From NCBI RefSeq assembly GCF_900100205.1, contig NZ_FNEQ01000009.1, positions 248,001 through 312,000 of the forward strand: 64,000 bases of DNA, read 5' to 3'. Made by a program: the position numbers and the translations under genes. The DNA is from Duganella sp. OV510. Its GTDB lineage: Bacteria > Pseudomonadota > Gammaproteobacteria > Burkholderiales > Burkholderiaceae_D. Under the pieces are notes generated by a model. That model did not search any database. It was not told the origin of the DNA and worked only from the letters and a program-made list of their open reading frames with translations. Positions 17,986 through 27,301 of the stretch are shown piece by piece (the stretch's first letter is position 1; each line of letters starts with the position of its first letter).

Positions 17986-18246
17986 TTACGCTGCTGCTAC
18001 TACGGTGACGAACTGTTTCGAGCCTTCACCTTTTTTAACGAACTTGACCACGCCGTTCACCAGAGCGAACAGGGTGTGGTCTTTGCCGGTGCCGACGCCT
18101 TCACCAGCGCGCACTGGCGTGCCGCGTTGACGAATGATGATGCCACCAGCATTGATCGATTGACCGCCGTAAACCTTAACGCCCAGGCGTTTTGATTCTG
18201 AGTCACGACCATTTCGCGTTGTGCCGCCGCCTTTTTTGTGTGCCAT
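17986..18246 (-). CDS. rpmA: 50S ribosomal protein L27
   Basis: An 86-residue ribosomal protein starting MAHKKGGGTTRNGRDSESKR, with GGQSINAGGIIIRQRGTPVR and HTLFAL, as usual for bL27. It lies 37 nt downstream of rplU in the same transcript. Confidence 0.97.
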   Translation of the reverse strand: MAHKKGGGTTRNGRDSESKRLGVKVYGGQSINAGGIIIRQRGTPVRAGEGVGTGKDHTLFALVNGVVKFVKKGEGSKQFVTVVAAA

Positions 18247-18283
18247 GCTAAAGCTCCTTGACTAAAAAAGTGTCGATCCGCAA

Positions 18284-18595
18284 TTAAGCGTTGATCGAAA
18301 CGATTTGGATTTCGGTGTAGTTCTGACGGTGACCCTGACGCTTCTGGTAGTGCTTACGACGACGCATCTTGAAGATCGTCACTTTTTCGTGACGGCCGTG
18401 GGAAACCACAGTGACCAGAACCTTGGCACCTTCAACCAGCGGAGCACCGAACTTGATGCTGTCGCCCGCGCCAACGGCGAGGACTTGGTCAATGGTGATT
18501 TCGGAACCAATGTCTGCCGGTATCTGTTCTACTTTAAGTTTTTCACCTGCGGCAACTTTGTATTGTTTGCCGCCGGTTTTTATGACCGCGTACAT
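18284..18595 (-). CDS. rplU: 50S ribosomal protein L21
   Basis: A 103-residue bL21 protein: MYAVIKTGGKQYKV at the N-terminus and FKMRRRKHYQKRQGHRQ near the C-terminus, as in the family. A strong promoter lies about 60 nt upstream. Confidence 0.97.
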   Translation of the reverse strand: MYAVIKTGGKQYKVAAGEKLKVEQIPADIGSEITIDQVLAVGAGDSIKFGAPLVEGAKVLVTVVSHGRHEKVTIFKMRRRKHYQKRQGHRQNYTEIQIVSINA

Positions 18596-18653
18596 GATTT
18601 GAAACCTCTCAAATGTTTATAAAAATCCACCGGGGGAAACCGGGGAACCGCAG

Positions 18654-18682
18654 ATTATACACAGGAACCATTTTTGCGTCAA
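18654..18682 (-). promoter_or_regulatory. Promoter of rplU-rpmA
   Basis: On the minus strand TTGACG (18682-18677) and a consensus TATAAT (18659-18654) are separated by 17 nt, a near-ideal sigma-70 promoter as expected for ribosomal protein genes. Confidence 0.85.
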
Positions 18683-18843
18683 AAACTATTCACAAATGGC
18701 GGATGGCGTGGTATGTCAAACAATTTTTTCATGGCAGAGCTTGGCAATCAGGCAATTTCCTCGCGCCAAACAGCCCTTACGCCCCGGAGCGCGGGGCATG
18801 GCGTATAATTCCGGCACCAATAGTCTAACTGCACAGGTTCGCC

Positions 18844-19833
18844 TTGTCTGCCGCTACCCAAAACGTTACCCAAAACACCATCATCGAAACCATTGCCGCC
18901 GACATGGACGCGGTCAACTCGGTGATACGCCAACGCCTGCATTCCGAGGTTTCCCTCGTCAATCAGATTGCCGAATACATCATCAGCGCTGGCGGCAAGC
19001 GCATCCGTCCGGTGCTGGTGCTGCTGGTAGCGAACGCTTACTCCTACAAAGGCGCGGCGCATCACGAGCTGGCGGCGGTGGTGGAATTCATCCACACCGC
19101 GACCTTGCTGCACGATGACGTGGTCGACGAATCGTCGCTGCGCCGTGGCCGCGCCACCGCCAACGCCCTGTTCGGCAACGCCGCCTCGGTGCTGGTGGGT
19201 GACTTCCTGTATTCGCGCTCGTTCCAGATGATGGTGGGCCTGAACAATATGCGCGTGATGCAGATCCTGTCGGACGCCACCAACGTCATCGCCGAAGGCG
19301 AAGTGCTGCAGTTGCTGAACATGCACGACCCGGATGTGACGCGCGAACGCTACCTGCAAGTGATACGCTCCAAGACCGCCAAGCTGTTTGAAGCGGCCGC
19401 CGAACTGGGCGCGCTGGTGGCTGGCGCCAACGACGCGCAGATCGCCGCCGCCGGCGAATATGGCCGCTCGCTGGGCACTGCCTTCCAGCTGATCGACGAC
19501 GTGCTCGACTACGCCGGCGACGCCAGCGAAATCGGCAAGAACGTCGGCGACGACCTGCGCGAAGGCAAGCCGACGCTGCCGCTGATCTACCTGATGGAAA
19601 ACGGCACGGCCGAGCAGCGCGCGCTGGTCCGTTCGTGCATCGAGAATGGCGACGAGCAGCACTTCGACACCATCCTTGCAGCGATCACCAGCAGCGGCGC
19701 ACTGGATTACACGCGCGAACAGGCAGTAATCGCCGCCAAGCGCGCCGCCGACGCCATCGCCGACCTGCCGGACAGCCTCCACAAGCAATCGCTGCTGCAA
19801 CTGGCCCACTTCTCGGTCCACCGCAACCACTAA
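18844..19833 (+). CDS. ispB: Octaprenyl (polyprenyl) diphosphate synthase
   Basis: A 329-residue trans-prenyltransferase making the ubiquinone side chain. The two Asp-rich motifs are LLHDDVVDE (FARM, near residue 86) and LIDDVLDYAGD (SARM, near residue 217), with GGKRIRP and GEVLQLLN between. TTG 18844 is the likely start: the N-terminal helix ADMDAVNSVIRQRLHSEV aligns with family members that have about 15 more residues before it. An ATG at codon 21 is a weaker alternative. A TATAAT box (18804-18809) precedes it. Divergent from rplU, as in many proteobacteria. Confidence 0.92.
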   Translation: MSAATQNVTQNTIIETIAADMDAVNSVIRQRLHSEVSLVNQIAEYIISAGGKRIRPVLVLLVANAYSYKGAAHHELAAVVEFIHTATLLHDDVVDESSLRRGRATANALFGNAASVLVGDFLYSRSFQMMVGLNNMRVMQILSDATNVIAEGEVLQLLNMHDPDVTRERYLQVIRSKTAKLFEAAAELGALVAGANDAQIAAAGEYGRSLGTAFQLIDDVLDYAGDASEIGKNVGDDLREGKPTLPLIYLMENGTAEQRALVRSCIENGDEQHFDTILAAITSSGALDYTREQAVIAAKRAADAIADLPDSLHKQSLLQLAHFSVHRNH

Positions 19834-19836
19834 ACA

Positions 19837-19866
19837 GAACGGCGCCTCAAGGCGCTGTTTTTCATT
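19837..19866 (+). terminator. Terminator of ispB
   Basis: GCGCC-TCAA-GGCGC hairpin with outer AACAG/CTGTT pairing, followed by TTTTT. Confidence 0.7.
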
Positions 19867-19959
19867 GCGGCCATCGCAACAATCATTTGTACCTGGACGG
19901 ATTTTTCTTTGCCTTGCGGAAGCCTAGACTGAGGCCTTCGAATCAGGCAAGGAATAATC

Positions 19960-20859
19960 ATGCTGGACAAACTGACGCAAGGCGGCTTCTCGATTGGCCT
20001 CGAACTGCCGCTGGACAATGACTGGTCGCCGGCCGGCGAGCGCGCCCGCCGCGAGTCTGGCCGCCTGCCGGGCGAGCCGGACATCCAACAGCACGCCGAA
20101 CTGGCGGTACTGGCTGACCAGCTCGGCTTCCGAGCCCTCTGGGTGCGCGACGTGCCGCTGTACGATCCATCATTCGGCGATGCGGCGCAAGTGTTTGAAA
20201 CCTTCAGCTACCTCGGCTACCTGGCTGGCGTTACCAAGAACATCCTGCTCGGCACCGCCGCTGTCGTCCTGCCGCTGCGCGAACCGGTGCTGACGATGAA
20301 ATCCGCCGCCACGGTACAACAACTGAGCAACGGCCGTCTGCTGCTGGGCACCGCCAGCGGCGACCGGCCAGTGGAATACCCAATCTTCGGCAAAGACTTC
20401 GCCGGACGCGGCGCCGCCTTCCGCGAACAGATCGCCCAGCTGCGCGCCGGCCACAATCCAGCCTGGCCGCCGGGCGTGCAACTGCTGCCGCGCGCAACGC
20501 AGCCAATCCCGTTGCTGGTGGCCGGCCTGGCGCAGCAGACGCCGCAATGGGCAGGCGCCAACATGGACGGCTGGCTGGCCTATCCAGGCACTGCGGAAGA
20601 TCACACGCGCCGCGTGGCGCTATGGCGCGAAGTCGCCGGCGACAAGCCGTACATCAGCTTCCTCCACCTCGACCTGCTGGAAGATCCCGACGCACCGCTG
20701 CGCCGCCACCGCTTCGGCGCCTCAACCGGCCGCAACGGCCTGATCGCCGAACTACAAGCCATGCGCGCCGCCGGCGTCGACCACATCGGCCTGCACCTCC
20801 GCCGCAACCAGCGCCCACTGCCAGAAACAATGGAAGAAATCGCCACCCACATCCTCTAA
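19960..20859 (+). CDS. LLM-class (luciferase-like) flavin oxidoreductase
   Basis: A 299-residue TIM-barrel protein of the bacterial luciferase family, which uses FMN or F420 as hydride carrier. Seen are FRALWVRDVPLYDPSFGD, KNILLGTAAVVLPLREP, LSNGRLLLGTASGDRP and a C-terminal HIGLHLRRNQRPLPETMEEIA. No partner reductase or substrate is evident nearby. It is convergent with the arsC-like gene, and the second long palindrome lies between them. Confidence 0.85.
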   Translation: MLDKLTQGGFSIGLELPLDNDWSPAGERARRESGRLPGEPDIQQHAELAVLADQLGFRALWVRDVPLYDPSFGDAAQVFETFSYLGYLAGVTKNILLGTAAVVLPLREPVLTMKSAATVQQLSNGRLLLGTASGDRPVEYPIFGKDFAGRGAAFREQIAQLRAGHNPAWPPGVQLLPRATQPIPLLVAGLAQQTPQWAGANMDGWLAYPGTAEDHTRRVALWREVAGDKPYISFLHLDLLEDPDAPLRRHRFGASTGRNGLIAELQAMRAAGVDHIGLHLRRNQRPLPETMEEIATHIL

Positions 20860-20863
20860 CCGT

Positions 20864-20927
20864 CCGGGGTCAGTTCTGCCAAACGTACACGAGCTCATGT
20901 ACATTTGGCAGAACTGACCCCGGTTTT
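20864..20927. repeat. Long palindrome with conserved loop, copy 2 (bidirectional terminator candidate)
   Basis: A perfect 20-bp inverted repeat (20864-20883 with 20904-20923) is followed by TTTT. The 20-nt loop carries ACACGAGCTCATGTAC (20887-20902), the same 16 bases as the loop at 15454-15469, and inside it GTACA/TGTAC can pair further. The arms differ from copy 1 (GGGGTCAGTTCTGCC versus GGTGTCAGGTCTGAC). It occupies nearly all of the 69-nt gap between two convergent genes. Confidence 0.85.
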
Positions 20928-20928
20928 G

Positions 20929-21276
20929 TTACAGGATTTCCTGGACCAGTTCGGAGGGGCGGCACAGGCGGACGCCTTTTTCGGTGATGACGAATGGGCG
21001 CTCGATCAGGATCGGGTGCGCCATCATGGCGTCCAGCAGCGCGTCGTCCGATAGCGTGGTGTCGGCCAGGCCAAGCTCGGCGTACAGGTCGCCCTTGTTG
21101 CGCATCGCCTGGCGGACTGTGAGGCCGGCCTGCGCGATCATCGCTTTCAGCGCGGCGCGCGATGGCGGGTTCTTGACGTAGTCGACGATCTCCGGCTCCA
21201 CGCCAGTCGCGCGGATCGCTTCCAGCGTCTTGCGCGAAGTGCCGCAGGCGGTATTGTGATAAATCGTGATGCTCAT
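20929..21276 (-). CDS. arsC: Arsenate reductase (glutaredoxin-dependent ArsC type)
   Basis: A 115-residue cytoplasmic reductase. The active-site Cys is in YHNTACGTSRKTLEAI, and a C-terminal HPILIERPFVITEKGVRLCRP matches the family. It would reduce arsenate to arsenite using glutaredoxin/glutathione. There is no arsR or arsB nearby, so a general redox function is possible. Its stop codon is six bases from the end of the palindrome. Confidence 0.88.
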   Translation of the reverse strand: MSITIYHNTACGTSRKTLEAIRATGVEPEIVDYVKNPPSRAALKAMIAQAGLTVRQAMRNKGDLYAELGLADTTLSDDALLDAMMAHPILIERPFVITEKGVRLCRPSELVQEIL

Positions 21277-21317
21277 GATGCTGCCCTTGTGCTGAATGAC
21301 AAAGGCAGCATTATCGC

Positions 21318-23645
21318 TTAAAACTTCGTCGCCAGACTCACACCCACGCTGCGCGGCGCCAGCCGATATCCCTGCACGATCGACGCCACCTGCGGATGCT
21401 GGATGATGGTATCCGTGTCAAACGCATTCTTCACAAACGCCGTGAACGCATACGCGCCAAACGTCATGCCGGCGCTGAAGTTCGCCGTGTGGTATGACGG
21501 CCGGTCATGGTCGGTCTGCTCCGGGTCCAGCGAGCCTTTGCTGGCGCCCACCCACTGCACGCCGCCCATCACAAACGCCGGCCGCTCCCACGCGGAGAAA
21601 TTGTAGGTCGCATTCACTGCGGCGTTATATTTCGGCACGCCCTGAATCCGCGCGCCCGCCACCGCGCCCACCACGCCGTTCTCGATGCCGACATCATTCG
21701 ACAACTCGGCCTTGACGTAGCCGCCCGACGCGCTCAGTGTCAGCCCAGGCAAAGGCTTGGCCTTGATGTCGAACTCGAAGCCCTTGGTGGTGGCGTCGCC
21801 GGCGTTGGCGTTGTAGGTGTAGGCGCAGGTCGGCAGGTACACGCCCTGCTGGATGTTCTTCCACTTCACGTAGAACACGTCTGCATTCACAGTCAGCCGG
21901 TTATTCAGGAAGCGCGATTTGCTGCCTACTTCATAGCTCCACAAGCTGTCCGGCGAATACGATGGCGGCCCGGCCGCGATGCCGTTTGCTTCCAGATCCG
22001 GGCCGCAGGTGGTCGTCGGCACGTAGATATTCGCGCCGCCGAGGCGGAAGCCTTTGGCCACGCTGCTGTAGACGGTATTCGTCGGATTGATTTCCCACGT
22101 CAGCGCATACTTCGGTGTGAACGCTTTCGAGGTGGTCTCCGCGCCACTGTTGTTGCCGGCGCCAGCCAGATAATTCCCGTTGCGCTGCTCCAGTGTGGTA
22201 TTCGCTTTCAGATAGCGCGCGCCAACGGTGGCGTGCACGGTCGGCGTGAAGTAGTAATTCAGTTCGCCGAAAATCGATGCCTGCTTCTCGCGATAATGGA
22301 AGGCGCCCGCAAACGAGTTATCGTTGGGGAACTGACCAGGCCCAGCATCCGGCAGCAGCTCAGGGTCCGCAATATCAAAGCCAAACTGTTTGAAGGTGTC
22401 CGTCACACCGAAGATCGGATCGTTCTCGATGATGTTGGTGTGCTGGCGCGAGAAATAGGTCCCCACCAGCCAGGTCCACGGCGATACCTTCTCGTCGTAA
22501 GCACGCGACGCCACGCGAAACTCCTGCGATACCTGGCGCACCTGGTTGTTCAGATACACCGCCGACGGCAGACCCGCAATCGCTTCGATCAGCTCCGGCG
22601 GCGCCTTGCCGCCATCGTCGGTGGACGTCAGGAAGGTCGACAACGAATAGCTGTTGTAGGCCGAACCATTCTGCGTGCGGTCGAACTTGCGCTGGAAGTA
22701 GCTGGTGGCCGAGGTCAGATCAAAGTCGCCCAGGTCCCAGTTGACGGTGACGCTGGGCGCCAGCAGCTTGTCGATCGATGGTTCGCGCACCTGCTTCTGC
22801 GCCTGATAGGCCGGCAGCTCCAGGTTGAAGGCGGCGATATCCTTGGCGTCGATGCGCTGGTAGTACACCGACGGCGTCACCGTCAGCGCGCGTGTCGGCT
22901 TCCACTTCAGCGAGGCACGGAATTCCTGGTCGCTGATCTTGTTGATATTGTTGGCGACAACCTTGCCGTCACCATCCACCTGATCGATATAGCCGCCGGT
23001 GTGCTGCGCCTGCACGCCGATGCGCAGCGCCAGCTCGTCGGCGATCAGCGGGAAGTTGGCGACCACGCTGGCGGCGTAATTGGCGCTGCCGCCCCTGGTG
23101 TTGGAGCCTTCGGTATAAGTGGTGAATTCGCGCTCCTTCAGATCCGGCTCATTTGGCACAAACTTGATCGTCCCGCCCATCGAGCTGGCGCCGTACAAGG
23201 TGGCCTGCGGGCCGCGCAGCACCTCCACCCGGTCGATGTCGAAGAAGCGCGGCTCGATATTCCCCATGGTGTAGACATTGCCCACCGTGACCGGCGTGTC
23301 GCCGAGATAGATGCCCACCGTGGCCGCGCCGGCGGTGGAGCTGATGCCGCGGATCTCAACGTTAGAGGTGCCAGGCCCCGCGCCGCCATTGCCGCTGGCG
23401 GCGGTGAAGGAGATGTTGGGCACTACGCGCGTCAGGTCGGTGATGTCGCGCACATGCTCGGCCTGCAGCTGCGAGCCGGTGACGGCACTGATACTCATCG
23501 CCACCTTGGCCGGATCTTCCTTGCGCTTTTGCGCCGTGACCTTGACGACTTCGATTTCGTCCGAGGACGGCTGTTGCTGTGCCCAGGCCGGGGCGCCGAT
23601 GGCCGCCAGCACGGCGGTGGCGATAATGGTGCGTCGAATTTCCAT
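21318..23645 (-). CDS. TonB-dependent outer membrane receptor
   Basis: A 775-residue outer-membrane transporter. Signal peptide residues 1-23 (ending APAWA-Q); TonB-box region DEIEVVKVTAQKR; plug domain with VEVLRGPQATLYGASSMGGTIKF; and a C-terminal barrel ending in GYRLAPRSVGVSLATKF with the expected terminal Phe. The start is ATG 23645 with AAGGAGA eight bases upstream; a longer open frame exists but lacks support. It lies 93 nt downstream of, and on the same strand as, the LysR gene, next to the tartrate operon. The ligand is unknown; a link to tartrate or another plant acid is inference only. Confidence 0.88.
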   Translation of the reverse strand: MEIRRTIIATAVLAAIGAPAWAQQQPSSDEIEVVKVTAQKRKEDPAKVAMSISAVTGSQLQAEHVRDITDLTRVVPNISFTAASGNGGAGPGTSNVEIRGISSTAGAATVGIYLGDTPVTVGNVYTMGNIEPRFFDIDRVEVLRGPQATLYGASSMGGTIKFVPNEPDLKEREFTTYTEGSNTRGGSANYAASVVANFPLIADELALRIGVQAQHTGGYIDQVDGDGKVVANNINKISDQEFRASLKWKPTRALTVTPSVYYQRIDAKDIAAFNLELPAYQAQKQVREPSIDKLLAPSVTVNWDLGDFDLTSATSYFQRKFDRTQNGSAYNSYSLSTFLTSTDDGGKAPPELIEAIAGLPSAVYLNNQVRQVSQEFRVASRAYDEKVSPWTWLVGTYFSRQHTNIIENDPIFGVTDTFKQFGFDIADPELLPDAGPGQFPNDNSFAGAFHYREKQASIFGELNYYFTPTVHATVGARYLKANTTLEQRNGNYLAGAGNNSGAETTSKAFTPKYALTWEINPTNTVYSSVAKGFRLGGANIYVPTTTCGPDLEANGIAAGPPSYSPDSLWSYEVGSKSRFLNNRLTVNADVFYVKWKNIQQGVYLPTCAYTYNANAGDATTKGFEFDIKAKPLPGLTLSASGGYVKAELSNDVGIENGVVGAVAGARIQGVPKYNAAVNATYNFSAWERPAFVMGGVQWVGASKGSLDPEQTDHDRPSYHTANFSAGMTFGAYAFTAFVKNAFDTDTIIQHPQVASIVQGYRLAPRSVGVSLATKF

Positions 23646-23738
23646 GTCCGATCTTCTCCTTGGCGCCCCAAAGTTGGGCATTTGCTTATATTTACCACAT
23701 TGGTATTTTGATAAAGCAAAAACTTTGCCAAGTGTCGG

Positions 23739-24653
23739 TTATTTGAAACGCTTGAAACTCTCGGACAGATAGTCGACAAACGTGCGGATGCGCGCCGATA
23801 GCTGGTGCCGCTGCGGGTACACCGCATAGATGTCGGCATCCGGAGTTTTGAAGTTGGGCAGCACTTGTACCAGCCGCCCGCTTTGCAGATAGCGTTCGAT
23901 GTCCCACTCGGCGCGCATCAGGATGCCGTGACCGTCAAGCGCCCAGTTGACGGCGATCTCGCCATCGTTGGTGGTCAGGTTGCCGCGCACGCGCACCGCA
24001 TCGGTGCCACGATGCGCCTCGCGCCCGGTGAACAGCCGCCACACGCCATACGCCTCGTCGCCCTGGCGAATGCAGATGCAATTATGCCGCGACAGCTCCG
24101 CCGGCGATTTCGGCTCGCCGTAGCGCTCCAGGTATTTGGGCGAGGCGCACAGCAAGCGCCGGTTGGCCGCCAGTCGTTTGGCGATCACGCGCGTATCGGC
24201 CGGCGCGCCGAAACGGATGCAGACATCAAACTGGTCATCGGTCAGCGGTGGCGGATCGACCGACAGCTGCAACTGCACATCCACTTCCGGATACTTCAGC
24301 ACATATCGCGAGATCGCCGGCGCGATGTGCAGCCGGCCGAAGCCCAGCGTCGCGTTCACGCGCAACTGCCCTTTCGGCACGCCTTTGGAGTTGGTCAGCA
24401 GCTGATCGAGATCGGCAATCTCGCCGAGAATCCGGCGCGCATGCTCCAGCAGCACCTCGCCTTCCGGCGTGAGGCTCATGCGGCGCGTGGTGCGGTTCAC
24501 CAGCGGCACGCCGACGCGCGATTCAATGAACGCCAGCCGCTTGCTCACCGCCGAGGTGGTGATGCCCAACTCGCGCGCCGCGCCACTCAGGCTGCCCGCA
24601 TTGGACAGCGCGACGATAAAACTCAGCTCTGCAGGCTGGAATCCGGCACTCAT
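23739..24653 (-). CDS. LysR-family transcriptional regulator of the tartrate operon (predicted)
   Basis: A 304-residue LysR regulator. The winged-helix domain covers residues 1-65 (SNAGSLSGAARELGITTSAVSKRLAFIE), followed by a substrate-binding domain. It is divergent from the tartrate dehydrogenase gene with a 100-nt gap, the usual layout in which LysR controls its neighbour. In the classic ttu locus of Agrobacterium vitis the regulator TtuA is also LysR-type. The effector is predicted, not shown. Confidence 0.85.
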   Translation of the reverse strand: MSAGFQPAELSFIVALSNAGSLSGAARELGITTSAVSKRLAFIESRVGVPLVNRTTRRMSLTPEGEVLLEHARRILGEIADLDQLLTNSKGVPKGQLRVNATLGFGRLHIAPAISRYVLKYPEVDVQLQLSVDPPPLTDDQFDVCIRFGAPADTRVIAKRLAANRRLLCASPKYLERYGEPKSPAELSRHNCICIRQGDEAYGVWRLFTGREAHRGTDAVRVRGNLTTNDGEIAVNWALDGHGILMRAEWDIERYLQSGRLVQVLPNFKTPDADIYAVYPQRHQLSARIRTFVDYLSESFKRFK

Positions 24654-24753
24654 CGATTGTGGAGTTCAAGGTTGATAATGGATTGAGTTTAGCCACCTTA
24701 ACGCGTGCCGTCCATTCCTTAAAGTGCTTCCATCAACTTTTGAGGAGACACAC

Positions 24754-25842
24754 ATGAAAACCTATCACATCGCCACCATTCCAGGCGACGGCATCGGCAA
24801 GGAAGTCGTGCCGGCAGGCCGGCAGGTGCTGGAAGCGCTGGCCGCCGCCAGCAGCAGCTTCCAGTTCACCTTCGAGGATTTCGACTGGGGCGGCGATTAC
24901 TACCGCGAGCATGGCGAGATGATGCCAAAGAGCGGCCTGGACGCGCTGCGCAACAAGGACGCCATCCTGTTCGGTTCCGCCGGCGATCCGGACATCCCTG
25001 ACCACATCACGCTGTGGGGCCTGCGCCTGAAGATCTGCCAGGGCTTCGACCAATATGCCAACGTGCGCCCGACCCGCATCCTGCCGGGCATCGACGCGCC
25101 GCTGAAGCGCTGCAAACCGGAAGACCTGAACTGGGTGATCGTCCGCGAAAACTCGGAAGGCGAATACTCCGGCGTCGGCGGCCGCGTGCACCAAGGCCAC
25201 CCGATCGAAGCAGCAACGGACGTCTGCATGATGACCCGCGTTGGCGTCGAACGCATCCTGCGCTTCGCCTTCAAGCTGGCGCAATCGCGTCCACGCAAGC
25301 TGCTGACCGTCATCACCAAGTCCAATGCCCAGCGTCACGCGATGGTGATGTGGGACGAGATCGCCCTGGAAGTGTCGCGCGATTTTCCGGACGTGAAGTG
25401 GGACAAGGAGCTGGTCGATGCCGCCACCGCGCGCATGGTCAACAAGCCGGCCACGCTGGACACCATCGTTGCCACCAATCTGCACGCCGACATCCTCAGC
25501 GACCTCGCCGCCGCGCTGGCGGGCAGCCTGGGCATCGCGCCAACCGGGAATATCGATCCTGAACGCCGCTATCCATCGATGTTCGAACCTATCCACGGTT
25601 CCGCCTTCGACATCATGGGCAAGGGCCTGGCCAATCCGGTCGGCACCTTCTGGTCGGTAGTGATGCTGCTGGAGCACCTCGGCGAGCACGAAGCCGCACA
25701 GCGCGTGATGCAGGCGATTGAATCCGTCACCGCCACGCCATCGCTGCATACCGGCGACCTGGGTGGCAAGGCCACCACAGTTGAGGTGACGAAGGCCGTG
25801 TGCGCCCACCTGGGCGCCGACAAGGAGCGCAAGGCCGCCTGA
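24754..25842 (+). CDS. ttuC: Tartrate dehydrogenase/decarboxylase
   Basis: A 362-residue member of the isocitrate/isopropylmalate dehydrogenase superfamily. Seen are IPGDGIGKEVVPAGRQVL, WVIVRENSEGEYSGVGG, ITKSNAQRHAMVMWDE, NLHADILSDLAAALAGSLGIAPTGNI and EPIHGSAFDIMGKG. The combination of RENSEGEYSG with this gene neighbourhood fits tartrate dehydrogenase (TtuC), which turns tartrate into oxaloglycolate or, with decarboxylation, glycerate. D-malate dehydrogenase is a close alternative. AGGAGA precedes ATG 24754. Downstream genes convert glycerate to pyruvate. Confidence 0.88.
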   Translation: MKTYHIATIPGDGIGKEVVPAGRQVLEALAAASSSFQFTFEDFDWGGDYYREHGEMMPKSGLDALRNKDAILFGSAGDPDIPDHITLWGLRLKICQGFDQYANVRPTRILPGIDAPLKRCKPEDLNWVIVRENSEGEYSGVGGRVHQGHPIEAATDVCMMTRVGVERILRFAFKLAQSRPRKLLTVITKSNAQRHAMVMWDEIALEVSRDFPDVKWDKELVDAATARMVNKPATLDTIVATNLHADILSDLAAALAGSLGIAPTGNIDPERRYPSMFEPIHGSAFDIMGKGLANPVGTFWSVVMLLEHLGEHEAAQRVMQAIESVTATPSLHTGDLGGKATTVEVTKAVCAHLGADKERKAA

Positions 25843-25921
25843 TCAGCCCAGCCTCCACCAGGCCGCCAAGAGTCTGGGGAGGCCTGCCGTTCGCGGCAGC
25901 CCACAAACAAAAGGAGACATC

Positions 25922-27301
25922 ATGTATAAGCGATTTTTCGGCAAGCTATACGTGCAGGTGCTGATCGGCGTCATCGCCGGCGGCCTGCTCGGCTATTTAT
26001 ATCCAACCTTCGGCGCGGACCTCAAGCCACTGGGTGATGCGTTCATCCGGCTGATCAAGATGGTGTTCGCACCGGTCATCTTTGCCATGGTGGTGCTGGG
26101 CATCGCCAAGATGGAAAGCATGAAGGAACTGGGCCGCGTCGGCGTGCGCGCGCTGATCTACTTTGAAGTGATGTCGACCTTTGCGCTGGCATTGGGGCTG
26201 ATTGTGGTGAACGTGGTCAAGCCCGGCGCCGGCATGAACGTCGATCCTGCCACGCTGGACACCCACAGCATCGCCAGCTACACCGCCGCTGCGGCCAAGT
26301 CGGGCGGCTTCGTCGAGTTCCTGCTGCATATGATTCCTTCCAGCGTCATCGATGCGCTGGCCAAGAACGACATCCTGCAAATCCTGGTGTTCGCCACGCT
26401 GTTCGGTATCGCCCTGTCGCACATGGGCCGCCGGGCCAAGCCTGTGGTGGATTTCCTGGAAGCTTTCAGCAACAGCATGTTCGTCGTGGTCGGCATGATC
26501 ATGCGCGTGGCACCGATTGCGGCGTTTGGCGCGATTGCTTTCACCGTCGGCAAATACGGCCTGGGCTCGCTGCTATCGCTGGGCCAGCTGATGGGCAGCA
26601 TGTACATCACCTGCGTGGCGTTCGTGTTCATCGTGCTGGGCACTGTGGCGCGTGTATCGGGCTTCAGCCTGTGGAAGTTCTTGCGCTACCTGAAGGATGA
26701 AATCTTCACCGTGCTGGGTACCAGCTCGTCGGAATCGGTGGTGCCGCAGATGATGCGCAAGCTGGAGCACGTCGGCGTATCCAAGCCGGTGGTCGGCCTG
26801 GTGATTCCCTCCGGCGTGACCTTCAACCCGGATGGCCAGTGCATCTACTACACCATGGCGGCGATCTTCATCGCCCAGGCGACCAATACGCCATTGACGC
26901 TGACCGACCAGCTGGTGGTGCTGGGCGTGCTGATGGTGACCTCCAAGGGCTCGGCCGGCGTCACCGGTTCCGGCTTCATCACGCTGGCGGCGACGCTGGC
27001 GTCGATGGGCAAGATTCCGGTAGCAGGCATGGTGCTGCTGCTCGGCGTGGACCGTTTCATGTCCGAGGCGCGCGCCATTACCAACACCATCGGTAACGCT
27101 GTCGCCACGATGGCCATCGCCCGCTGGGTGGGTGCGCTGGACCAGGAGCGCATGCACCGCGTACTGAATGGTGAATCGTCGCCAGAGGAGCTGCGCCAGT
27201 TGTACGAGAATGATGATGCGCCTGAACCAGTCGCCAGCGTTACGCCGCTCGCACCAGCCGGTGCGAGCGAACTGCCGGTCTTGCACAAGGCGTCAGCATG
27301 A
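25922..27301 (+). CDS. dctA: C4-dicarboxylate:cation symporter (DctA/DAACS family)
   Basis: A 459-residue inner-membrane carrier with about eight hydrophobic segments and re-entrant loops. Family marks include YPTFGADLKPLGDAFIRLIKM, the Ser-rich loop LGTSSSESVVPQMM and MTSKGSAGVTGSGFI. It probably imports tartrate or related dicarboxylates here, replacing the MFS carrier TtuB of the Agrobacterium locus. It lies 79 nt after ttuC and overlaps the kinase gene by 4 nt. AAGGAGA precedes the ATG. Confidence 0.9.
   Translation: MYKRFFGKLYVQVLIGVIAGGLLGYLYPTFGADLKPLGDAFIRLIKMVFAPVIFAMVVLGIAKMESMKELGRVGVRALIYFEVMSTFALALGLIVVNVVKPGAGMNVDPATLDTHSIASYTAAAAKSGGFVEFLLHMIPSSVIDALAKNDILQILVFATLFGIALSHMGRRAKPVVDFLEAFSNSMFVVVGMIMRVAPIAAFGAIAFTVGKYGLGSLLSLGQLMGSMYITCVAFVFIVLGTVARVSGFSLWKFLRYLKDEIFTVLGTSSSESVVPQMMRKLEHVGVSKPVVGLVIPSGVTFNPDGQCIYYTMAAIFIAQATNTPLTLTDQLVVLGVLMVTSKGSAGVTGSGFITLAATLASMGKIPVAGMVLLLGVDRFMSEARAITNTIGNAVATMAIARWVGALDQERMHRVLNGESSPEELRQLYENDDAPEPVASVTPLAPAGASELPVLHKASA

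Noticed and set aside
21507..23711. A 734-residue + strand open frame opposite the TonB receptor, and similar ones at 41550-43649 and 46567-48435
   Set aside because: All are antisense to receptors with signal peptide, plug and barrel motifs. No ribosome site or family feature supports them.
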